Positions 1 to 5,130 of a DNA stretch of 5,130 nucleotides are shown here, piece by piece (within the stretch, counting starts at the first letter, position 1; each line of letters opens with the position of its first letter). Both the position numbers and the translations under genes were made by a program. The stretch is taken from NCBI GenBank assembly GCA_937930625.1, contig CALHBW010000431.1, positions 1-5,130 of the forward strand, given 5' to 3'. Origin of the DNA: an uncultured Saprospiraceae bacterium. Lineage in GTDB: Bacteria; Bacteroidota; Bacteroidia; Chitinophagales; Saprospiraceae. Under the pieces are notes generated by a model, which made no database searches, had not been told where the DNA came from, and saw only the letters and a list, made by a program, of their open reading frames with translations.

Positions 1-233
1 CCCATCACCATCACCGAAGAAATCAAAACCGCAATCGGCAAAGCCATCGGTATCAGCGATGTAGAGAGGTAAAATAACAACTCTAATATTATCGAAACTT
101 CTAAACCTTTTCCCACAATATCATCAATATATTTCCATAAAAATTGCATAATCAATACAAACAATGCAATAAAGAAAGTCATGATAAATGGCGGAACGAA
201 GCTCGTAATTAATAATTTATCGAGTTTTTTCAT
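1..233 (-). CDS. LptF/LptG (YjgP/YjgQ) family permease, N-terminal part only
   Basis: The complementary strand reads an uninterrupted frame from an ATG at 233-231 to the window edge: 77 codons plus two bases. It begins MKKLDKLLITSFVPPF. Residues 12-33 form a hydrophobic first membrane helix ending in QFLWKYIDDIVGKGLE, and residues 58-77 begin a second (SLIPMALPIAVLISSV). This helix, WKYIDD and GKGLE order is the wording I know from Bacteroidota LptF/LptG permeases. In that family two such proteins and the ATPase LptB form the inner-membrane complex that extracts lipopolysaccharide for export. The lysine at residue 34 falls where E. coli LptG also has a functionally important lysine (from memory, alignment not checked). 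The N-terminus alone does not separate LptF from LptG. Upstream of the start lies only a weak purine run (AAAGAG). The gene is divergent from the sigma factor gene and the rest lies outside the window. Confidence 0.88.
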   Translation of the reverse strand, partial: MKKLDKLLITSFVPPFIMTFFIALFVLIMQFLWKYIDDIVGKGLEVSIILELLFYLSTSLIPMALPIAVLISSVMVM

Positions 234-245
234 CTGCTCTTTATT

Positions 246-271
246 CGTTGATTCGTTACTCGTTGATTCGT
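246..271. repeat. 11-base tandem-like direct repeat next to the permease start
   Basis: CGTTGATTCGT occurs at 246-256 and again exactly at 261-271, a period of 15 bases. On the permease coding strand this reads as ACGAATCAACG units ending about a dozen bases before its ATG. The units resemble the ATGAATAAATGAGT tracts elsewhere in the intergenic region with ACGA in place of ATGA, so they may be a diverged member of the same repeat class. Position suggests part of the permease 5' untranslated region or a regulator site; no function is shown. Confidence 0.55.
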
Positions 272-320
272 ATGTAAATTAGTATCTGCATTCTTAACTC
301 TTGTATGTTTTTGGCAAAAG

Positions 321-437
321 ATGAGTAAATGAATAGATGAATAAATGAGTAAATTTGAAATGAAATAATGCTTTAATGAATCAATAAACTCAAGCGTAAA
401 AACATCTACTCATTTTATCATTTATTCATCTACTCAT
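321..437. repeat. Inverted repeat pair 1 of ATGA(A/G)T-type tracts
   Basis: The left arm at 321-354 is built from ATGAGTAAATGAATAGATGA and similar units. The right arm at 404-437 is its imperfect reverse complement, matching at about 29 of 34 positions, and the spacer is 49 bases. As RNA or single-stranded DNA the arms could form a long, AT-rich imperfect hairpin. The core of the left arm, 327-354, recurs exactly at 860-887. No open frame uses the tract, because it carries stops in all frames. Confidence 0.75.
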
Positions 438-542
438 TATGGTAGTGGCTCTGCCATGTTAGGAACGAACAATACATTTTCCGCGAATTTACGTAGAAAA
501 AATGTGAGATGTGATGCTGATTTGGAAATTTAAATGTTTTGT

Positions 543-574
543 AACGAACGAATAAGTAGTTCGTTTATTTTTTT
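543..574 (+). terminator. Weak intrinsic-terminator-like hairpin
   Basis: AACGAAC at 543-549 is the perfect reverse complement of GTTCGTT at 559-565, giving a 7-base-pair stem with a 9-base loop. TATTTTTTT follows at 566-574. Shape and T tract fit a rho-independent terminator on the plus strand, but the stem has only three G-C pairs and no plus-strand gene lies upstream in the window. It may end a short unrecognised transcript, or it may be chance in AT-rich DNA. Confidence 0.3.
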
Positions 575-599
575 AACACCTTCGTAAAACAACATTTTT

Positions 600-663
600 G
601 TTACATTCTCACTTTTATCTCGTCTTAATTTATATTACAAACTATACGTTATGAGAATGTTAC
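600..663. repeat. Imperfect 12-base inverted repeat in the intergenic region
   Basis: GTTACATTCTCA at 600-611 and TGAGAATGTTAC at 652-663 are reverse complements with one mismatch, separated by 40 bases. The arms lie about 60 bases upstream of the candidate promoter. They could be paired binding sites for a dimeric regulator or a loose stem. Only the symmetry is seen. Confidence 0.45.
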
Positions 664-696
664 GCTTCTTATTTCGTATAATTTTCATAGTCCAAA

Positions 697-728
697 TTTC
701 ATTTTAAATAAGGCAAGAACTATCTTTG
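697..728 (+). promoter_or_regulatory. Candidate Bacteroidota-type promoter upstream of the sigma factor gene
   Basis: TATCTTTG at 721-728 fits the Bacteroidota -7 consensus TAnnTTTG exactly. An imperfect -33 element, TTTC against TTTG, lies at 697-700, 20 bases upstream, within the usual spacing. Transcription would start near 735 and leave a leader of roughly 240 bases before the sigma factor ATG. A second TAnnTTTG match (TAAATTTG, 350-357) lies inside a repeat and has no fitting -33 partner. No comparable -7 match was found pointing toward the permease. Confidence 0.42.
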
Positions 729-760
729 CGGTGTCCTAAGTTCAAATGACACATGCAATT

Positions 761-800
761 TGTTTTTTGAATTCGGAATTTAAAACATGTTTTTTGGATT
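761..800. repeat. 13-base direct repeat and 12-base palindrome in the presumed leader
   Basis: TGTTTTTTGAATT at 761-773 recurs as TGTTTTTTGGATT at 788-800 with one mismatch. ACATG stands upstream of both copies, at 751-755 and 785-789. The second copy overlaps the perfect palindrome AAAACATGTTTT at 782-793. They lie just downstream of the predicted transcription start, so an operator is conceivable. Such T-rich repeats also arise by chance in AT-rich DNA. Confidence 0.4.
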
Positions 801-853
801 TTTTTCACAGCACAACCAACCATTTATATATTACACTGCGTTATAGTAGTTGA

Positions 854-965
854 AATGAGAAATGAATAGATGAATAAATGAGTAAATATTATTATAGCAT
901 TGCATCATTATCGCATTGTCGCATTAAAAACATTCACTCATTAAACATTCACTCATTCACTCATT
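854..965. repeat. Inverted repeat pair 2 of ATGA(A/G)T-type tracts, ending at the sigma start
   Basis: The left arm at about 854-887 contains an exact 28-base copy (860-887) of the tract at 327-354. The right arm at 931-965 consists of CATTCACTCATT units and pairs imperfectly with it when one- to two-base gaps are allowed. The spacer is about 43 bases. The last unit ends nine bases before the sigma factor ATG, so a folded leader could affect ribosome access. The same inverted arrangement occurs at 321-437. Confidence 0.7.
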
Positions 966-973
966 AAATCAAA

Positions 974-1540
974 ATGAAGTACTCGCAACATAGCACAGAA
1001 ACTGAACTCATCGAGGGATGCCGTCGCAAAGACCGTCTCGCGCAGGAGTACTTGTACCGCAAGTATTACGGCAAGATGATGAGTGTGGCGATGCGCTATG
1101 CAGGTTCTCAGGAAGAAGCACTTGAGATTCTCAATGCGGCATTTTTGAAAGTCTTTCATGGCATTGAAAAATACCGCCGTCGCGAGCAGAGTTCCTTTAG
1201 CGGCTGGGTAGCCACGATAGTCACCAATGCGTCAATAGACCACATTCGGCGACATACCAACTACCGCAACCGTATGGAGTTCAACATCGAAAAAGAACCC
1301 GCGATAAGCAATTTGGCATTAGAACATTTGGGGATGGAAGACCTCTTCCGCCTTATCCAAAAATTGCCGAAAGCCTCGCGCACCGTATTTTCGATGTATG
1401 CTATTGACGGGTACAAGCACCGCGAAATTGCCGACATTCTCAACATTAGTGAGGGTACATCAAAATGGCATTTTTCGAGTGCAAAAAAAGAACTACAACG
1501 ATTGATTATCAATCAGGATAAGCATTTAAAAGCAGTGTAA
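974..1540 (+). CDS. ECF-type RNA polymerase sigma-70 factor
   Basis: A complete 188-residue protein, a normal length for an extracytoplasmic-function sigma factor. Residues about 24-97 form sigma region 2: YLYRKYYGKMMSVAMRYAG, then EEALEILNAAFLKVFHGIEK (core-polymerase and -10 binding) and FSGWVATIVTNASIDHIRR. Residues about 122-178 form region 4, a helix-turn-helix for -35 recognition: LIQKLPKASRTVFSMYAIDG, then HREIADILNISEGTSKWHFS. Regions 1.1 and 3 are absent, as in the ECF class. The start is well fixed: an in-frame TAA at 965-967 lies just upstream and the next in-frame ATG is residue 35. No clear Shine-Dalgarno is seen, as is common in this phylum. The stop overlaps the next start (TAATG), so the downstream membrane protein is translationally coupled and is the obvious candidate anti-sigma partner. 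Which genes it controls cannot be read from the window. Confidence 0.95.
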   Translation: MKYSQHSTETELIEGCRRKDRLAQEYLYRKYYGKMMSVAMRYAGSQEEALEILNAAFLKVFHGIEKYRRREQSSFSGWVATIVTNASIDHIRRHTNYRNRMEFNIEKEPAISNLALEHLGMEDLFRLIQKLPKASRTVFSMYAIDGYKHREIADILNISEGTSKWHFSSAKKELQRLIINQDKHLKAV

Positions 1541-4500
1541 TGAGCGTCCCTAACGACATAGAAAATTTTGATTGGGGGAAATTAAAAGAACACGAATTCG
1601 AGTTCAATGAAGCGGCTTGGCAAGACATGGAAAGTCGCATCAATGCTACCGAATCGCCCTTTAATTTCCTTCGGAATATACAATCCTTTCTCACATTGGC
1701 AACGGTATTTTATTTCCTTGTCGTGCTGGTACTGGTATATCATGTAGCATCAAAATCATCTGATAATCAAACAATAACTAACACAAAAGCTACTCAAGAA
1801 ATCAACACAGCCTTGTGGCTCCCGTTTTTAGAAAGCAATATTTATCAAGCACCCAACTCTCCCTACCTCTGGAACCTGACCGCCACAAATACCTACTTTG
1901 GCGAAGACCTGCCCGTACTCCTGGCAGGCGACGCTAAGGCGGCAGCCCCTCGCGCCATGACCCTTTCCGAGCGTCTCCAAAACTACGACGCCTTTACGAA
2001 TCCCGATAAAGTTTACCTCCATATTGACCGCACACTCTACCGTCCCGGCGATGATATTTGGTTCAAGGCTTATGTACGTGACGCAGGTACATTACGCGCC
2101 AGCAACATGAGCGAAATGCTCTACGTCGAACTTATTAATCCTGCGGGAAAAATACTACACAAACGCAAACTCACGGCACTCAACGGACAAGCAAAAGGTG
2201 ACTTTCGAATCGGAGAAGAAATGTCCGGTGGTATTTATAAATTAAAAGCTTATACCAATTGGCAGCGCAATTTTGAAGATTATTTTGAAAGGGAAATACA
2301 AGTACAAAAACCTGTCATTCCCAAGCTGGCAATGCAACTCGAATTTGAGCGTAAAGCCTATGGCGCAGGTGATGAAGTCACGGCTAACTTAACGCTCAAA
2401 ACTCCTGATAATCAACCTTTAAAAGAAAATTCATTTGAATACAAAATAAATATTGACGGAAAAGAAATCCTAAATAAATCAGCCACTACGGATGCCGAAG
2501 GCAAATCTAATGTGAAGTTCATTTTACCCGATGAATTAGATACAACTGATGGCTTGCTGAATGTCGTGATTGACTATAAAGGAACAAAAGAATCCATTGC
2601 GCGTGCCGTACCGATTGTCCTGAATAAACTTGATATGCAATTCTTCCCTGAAGGTGGTGAATTGATTGGTGGAATACCTGTACGAGTGGCATTTAAGGCA
2701 TTGAATGAATTTGGAAAATCGGCAGATGTAGAAGGTGTTATTATCAATTCAAACGATGAAAAAGTGATGGCGTTCCAAAGCTACCATCAGGGTATGGGAG
2801 CGATAGAATTTACGCCTGAATATGAAGATACCTACACCGCAAAAATCACAAAACCACGCAACATCACCCAAACTTTCAAATTACCCGTAGTCAACGGAAC
2901 AGGTTTTGCCCTCAAAATTGACAATCGCAAAAAATCGTCTCTGGATGTAGGTGTAGTTTCTACACAAAAAGCAAAATTAACCCTCATCGTGCAGTCGCGT
3001 GGGCAGATTTGGTTGGAGAAAAAGATAAATGTCAAATCCGGTATTACGCCCGTGACAATCTCCACTTCTAAGATGCCAATGGGTATCGCGCAGATTACGC
3101 TGCTGACGCAAAATGAAACAGAGCTTGCCGAACGACTTGTTTTTCTCAATAAACACAAGCAATTGGATGTCTCGATTAGTACGGATAAAAAACAATATTT
3201 GCCGCGCGAAAAAGTCGAAATGACCATTAAGGTGAAAGACGAAAACGGCAGACCCACACCCGGCAATTTCTCCCTCTCGGTAGTCGATAATAGTTTACTG
3301 TCATTTGCGGATGATAAGCAAGCAAATATATTGGCACACACCTTACTGTCGTCTGATATTAAAGGAAATATAGAAGAACCAAATTTTTACTTTGAAAAAG
3401 ATAATGCGAAAGCAGACGAGGCACTTGACTTGCTGATGATGACGCAGGGTTGGCGCAAATTTGAATGGAAACGCATCAATATCGCTGATAATATTGCAGT
3501 CAAATATGCCAATGAAAAAGCAACACTCGCAGGTGTACTTCGAGGCGAAAACAGCCAAGTGCTTGCTGATGCTTCCATCCGTATATCGGGTACATCTCTA
3601 CGCCAACGGACGGACGAAAATGGTAAATTCCGCTTTGAAAATGTGGATATATCGAAGGGAGCGCATCTTCAAATTCAGGCAGAAGGCTACCCTGAAAATT
3701 GGGCGAGAGTCAGACAACATAGCGAGGCACTTTCTTTCCTCCTTAACAAGCAGTCTGCTAAGGTGGCGGACATGAGCAATTATGGCGGCAGATACACCTC
3801 AACCCGCATTGAAGCCATTCCCGCAAGGTACGAAATCGTTACCGAACAATACGAAATCCAACCCGCTTCCAGCCAAATGGTCGCTACCGAACCTGTATTT
3901 GAAAAGGTCATGGATAGCATATTAATAAAACCTGCTACGGCTACGGAAGCTGCTCAATATCAACTGTTTGTAAAGGATGTTTTAGTCGAAAAAGCAGCCT
4001 ATGAAGAGGTAGAAATTCCTGCCGAATATGGTACAACCGAGCGCAGGGTACTCAAAACACCTGCTACGACTCGTGAGATAGCTATTCCTGCTCAATATAG
4101 TACGATTACCAAGCGCGTATTGGTCGGAAATGAGTATAGAACCGTCACCGAAACAGTATATACCCAAGCTGCAAACACGAAACTATCGGAGGAACAGACT
4201 TGGACAGAAACACTAGAGAGTGCCGCAGTAACATTCGCATGGGAAACTCCGCAAAATAACTTATCACTCCCCGATTTGAACGGAAAATTATCCGCGACGG
4301 GAGTTAGTATGAAAGATATTGAAGAGGTAGAAAATAGAAATGTAGCGAGTTACAAAATGTACTACCTCGAAGAAGTAGAAGCCGCTAAGGAAGAAGAAGT
4401 TAAGATACCCGCGAAATATGTGACCAAAGAAAAAAGGCTGCTCGTAGAAGCTCCGAAAATGGAGAAAGTAGAAGTTGCTGCACAATTTATTGAAGTAGAA

Positions 4501-5130
4501 ACTTGGGTGAAAAATGGGCAGGGCGATTACGAGATTAAAATGGAGCAGCGAGAGGTCGTCCCGGCGCATTTCATGTACCATATTACTCCTGCGAAATTTG
4601 ATACAATTCAGGAGCAAGTGAAAATTTCCTCGCCCACAGCGCAATTCAAATTTACGCCACCCCATTACGAAGTTCGCTCAAAAACCATCACCAAATCAGC
4701 AGAAGAAGGTTTCACGATGAACGGTTTTTACCGCGCTCGTTCTTTCTATGCCAATAAATATGACAAGCCGCGTAAATCCGACAAACGCACCGACTTCCGC
4801 CCGACCATTTATTGGAATACGAATGTAGATATTGGAAATAGCGGTACAAAAACACTAACATTTTACAACTCGGATGCCAGCACGACTTTCCGTACAGTGT
4901 TAGAAGGTTTTTCGGAAAAAGGTGGTATTGCACAAGCTACGCACAAGCATCATACGCAGATTCCGCTTGGAATGGATGTCAAAGTGCCATCGAATATATT
5001 GCTTGGAGATAAAATCTCTATTCCACTGACAATCAGTAATAATTCGGGAGAAGACGTGACAGGTACACTCAAAATAAAAGCACCAAAGCATTTTAAATTA
5101 TTAGAAGAAATCCCGACAGAACAAAATATT
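1540..5130 (+). CDS. Anti-sigma-like membrane protein with MG2/alpha-2-macroglobulin-like ectodomain, 3' end missing
   Basis: The frame opens at ATG 1540-1542, sharing its A with the sigma factor stop, and has no stop through 5130 (1197 codons). Residues 1-49 are cytoplasmic and acidic, with DWGKLKEHEFEFNEAAWQDM, like the short tails of Bacteroidota anti-sigma factors. Residues 50-70 are one transmembrane helix. Residues about 157-255 are an MG2-type domain (KVYLHIDRTLYRPGDDIWFK). More beta-sandwich domains follow to about 600, with FFPEGGELIGGIPVRVAFKA at 368-387 and a conserved-looking ADEALDLLMMTQGWRKFEW at 625-643. Residues about 659-720 resemble a carboxypeptidase-regulatory-like domain (TDENGKFRFENV). 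Residues 759-1045 are PAxY-type repeats. Residues about 1084-1197 look like the start of an A2M-type domain (FRPTIYWNTNVDIGNSGTKT). No thioester motif is reached. Known family members act in envelope protease trapping or remain uncharacterised; the sigma-regulating role is inferred from the N-terminus and the coupling. Confidence 0.87.
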   Translation, partial: MSVPNDIENFDWGKLKEHEFEFNEAAWQDMESRINATESPFNFLRNIQSFLTLATVFYFLVVLVLVYHVASKSSDNQTITNTKATQEINTALWLPFLESNIYQAPNSPYLWNLTATNTYFGEDLPVLLAGDAKAAAPRAMTLSERLQNYDAFTNPDKVYLHIDRTLYRPGDDIWFKAYVRDAGTLRASNMSEMLYVELINPAGKILHKRKLTALNGQAKGDFRIGEEMSGGIYKLKAYTNWQRNFEDYFEREIQVQKPVIPKLAMQLEFERKAYGAGDEVTANLTLKTPDNQPLKENSFEYKINIDGKEILNKSATTDAEGKSNVKFILPDELDTTDGLLNVVIDYKGTKESIARAVPIVLNKLDMQFFPEGGELIGGIPVRVAFKALNEFGKSADVEGVIINSNDEKVMAFQSYHQGMGAIEFTPEYEDTYTAKITKPRNITQTFKLPVVNGTGFALKIDNRKKSSLDVGVVSTQKAKLTLIVQSRGQIWLEKKINVKSGITPVTISTSKMPMGIAQITLLTQNETELAERLVFLNKHKQLDVSISTDKKQYLPREKVEMTIKVKDENGRPTPGNFSLSVVDNSLLSFADDKQANILAHTLLSSDIKGNIEEPNFYFEKDNAKADEALDLLMMTQGWRKFEWKRINIADNIAVKYANEKATLAGVLRGENSQVLADASIRISGTSLRQRTDENGKFRFENVDISKGAHLQIQAEGYPENWARVRQHSEALSFLLNKQSAKVADMSNYGGRYTSTRIEAIPARYEIVTEQYEIQPASSQMVATEPVFEKVMDSILIKPATATEAAQYQLFVKDVLVEKAAYEEVEIPAEYGTTERRVLKTPATTREIAIPAQYSTITKRVLVGNEYRTVTETVYTQAANTKLSEEQTWTETLESAAVTFAWETPQNNLSLPDLNGKLSATGVSMKDIEEVENRNVASYKMYYLEEVEAAKEEEVKIPAKYVTKEKRLLVEAPKMEKVEVAAQFIEVETWVKNGQGDYEIKMEQREVVPAHFMYHITPAKFDTIQEQVKISSPTAQFKFTPPHYEVRSKTITKSAEEGFTMNGFYRARSFYANKYDKPRKSDKRTDFRPTIYWNTNVDIGNSGTKTLTFYNSDASTTFRTVLEGFSEKGGIAQATHKHHTQIPLGMDVKVPSNILLGDKISIPLTISNNSGEDVTGTLKIKAPKHFKLLEEIPTEQNI
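1687..1749 (+). other. Transmembrane helix of the anti-sigma-like protein (residues 50-70)
   Basis: The segment FLTLATVFYFLVVLVLVYHV is the only long hydrophobic stretch in the visible protein. No signal-peptidase or lipobox cleavage site is apparent after it, so it most likely acts as an uncleaved signal anchor. That leaves about 49 residues in the cytoplasm beside the sigma factor and everything after residue 70 in the periplasm, the topology of a single-pass anti-sigma factor. Confidence 0.8.
3814..4170 (+). repeat. Protein repeat block A: about 23-residue PAxY units
   Basis: Residues 759-877 contain successive units of the form (I)PAxY, six to seven variable residues, a hydrophobic VLV-like strand, then PA or similar. 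Anchor aromatics are Y764, F787, Y807, Y830 and Y853, spaced 23, 20, 23 and 23 residues. Clear units are IPARYEIVTEQYEIQPA, IPAEYGTTERRVLKTPA and IPAQYSTITKRVLV. At DNA level ATTCCTGC recurs at 4015 and 4084, a 69-base period, but the copies have diverged. From memory such units occur in OmpA-type and other envelope proteins of this phylum; their role is unknown to me. Confidence 0.75.
4396..4674 (+). repeat. Protein repeat block B: diverged PAxY units
   Basis: Residues 953-1045 continue the repeat after a 75-residue gap. Anchors are Y960 (IPAKY), F983 (VAAQF), F1011 (VPAHF), F1020 (TPAKF) and Y1043 (TPPHY). Spacing is 23 residues for Y960 to F983 and for F1020 to Y1043, with irregular steps of 28 and 9 between. 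The units are more degenerate than those upstream. The block ends about 40 residues before the A2M-like domain. Confidence 0.65.

Larger units (their letters stand above)
234..973. other. AT-rich divergent intergenic region, no supported gene
   Basis: These 740 bases separate two divergently transcribed genes. The region is clearly more AT-rich than the sigma gene, and stops are frequent in all frames. It contains two inverted pairs of ATGA(A/G)T-type repeat tracts, an 11-base direct repeat beside the permease start, a hairpin followed by a T tract, an imperfect 12-base inverted repeat, a 12-base palindrome and one good -7 promoter match; these are listed separately. No tRNA or rRNA was recognised. 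The longest plus-strand frame I checked, 746-853 (35 codons plus stop), has no similarity I know and no clear ribosome site. The size is generous for a simple divergent promoter region, so an unrecognised small RNA or regulatory leader is possible. Confidence 0.7.

Noticed and set aside
1..72. Plus-strand frame of 23 codons ending in TAA at 70-72
   Set aside because: The opposite strand reads a clear LptF/LptG permease N-terminus through the same bases, so this is a shadow frame.
746..853. Plus-strand frame of 35 codons just downstream of the candidate promoter
   Set aside because: It is short, has no clear ribosome site and overlaps T-rich repeats. It is kept only as a possible leader peptide.
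321..965. CRISPR array or small transposon-like element bounded by the ATGA(A/G)T tracts
   Set aside because: The tracts lack regularly spaced unique spacers, so this is not CRISPR. No transposase is present, no target-site duplication was recognised, and the arms are simple low-complexity repeats, so a mobile element is not supported.
953..1159. Minus-strand frame of 68 codons over the sigma factor start
   Set aside because: It is antisense to the well-supported sigma region 2 and has no supporting motif.
2832..3341. Minus-strand frame of 169 codons
   Set aside because: It lies wholly inside the MG2 gene on the other strand and shows no recognisable domain. The plus-strand frame carries the conserved motifs here.
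3461..3775. Plus-strand frame of 104 codons
   Set aside because: It is an out-of-frame reading of the MG2 gene across its carboxypeptidase-regulatory-like domain, without recognisable similarity.
4288..4665. Minus-strand frame of 125 codons rich in F, Y and H
   Set aside because: This composition is what the reverse complement of a lysine- and glutamate-rich repeat region gives. It is antisense to repeat block B and not a credible protein.

Overview
The window looks like chromosomal DNA of a Bacteroidota bacterium, perhaps of the Cytophagales or Saprospiria type. Four things point there: the wording of an LptF/LptG permease N-terminus, a TAnnTTTG-type -7 promoter element, weak or absent Shine-Dalgarno sequences, and a very large MG2/alpha-2-macroglobulin-like protein of the kind this phylum carries. 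The assignment rests on recognition, not on a database search.

Layout: three protein genes can be supported, and two of them run off the window. (1) Positions 1-233, minus strand: the first 77 codons of an LptF/LptG (YjgP/YjgQ) family permease of lipopolysaccharide export. (2) Positions 234-973: a 740-base AT-rich divergent intergenic region. It holds two inverted pairs of ATGA(A/G)T-type repeat tracts, other short repeats and palindromes, one candidate promoter and one weak terminator-like hairpin. I see no convincing gene in it. (3) Positions 974-1540, plus strand: a complete 188-residue ECF sigma factor. (4) Positions 1540-5130, plus strand: an open frame of 1197 codons that starts inside the sigma stop codon (TAATG) and is still open at the window end.

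The last gene is the main interest. Its first 49 residues look like the short cytoplasmic tail of a Bacteroidota anti-sigma factor. One transmembrane helix follows, then more than 1100 presumably periplasmic residues: MG2-type beta domains, a carboxypeptidase-regulatory-like domain, a long tract of about 23-residue PAxY-type repeats in two blocks, and the start of an A2M-type domain. Sigma factor and membrane protein are translationally coupled. My reading (inference) is a sigma/anti-sigma pair in which the anti-sigma part is fused to a macroglobulin-like ectodomain that could act as an envelope sensor or protease bait.
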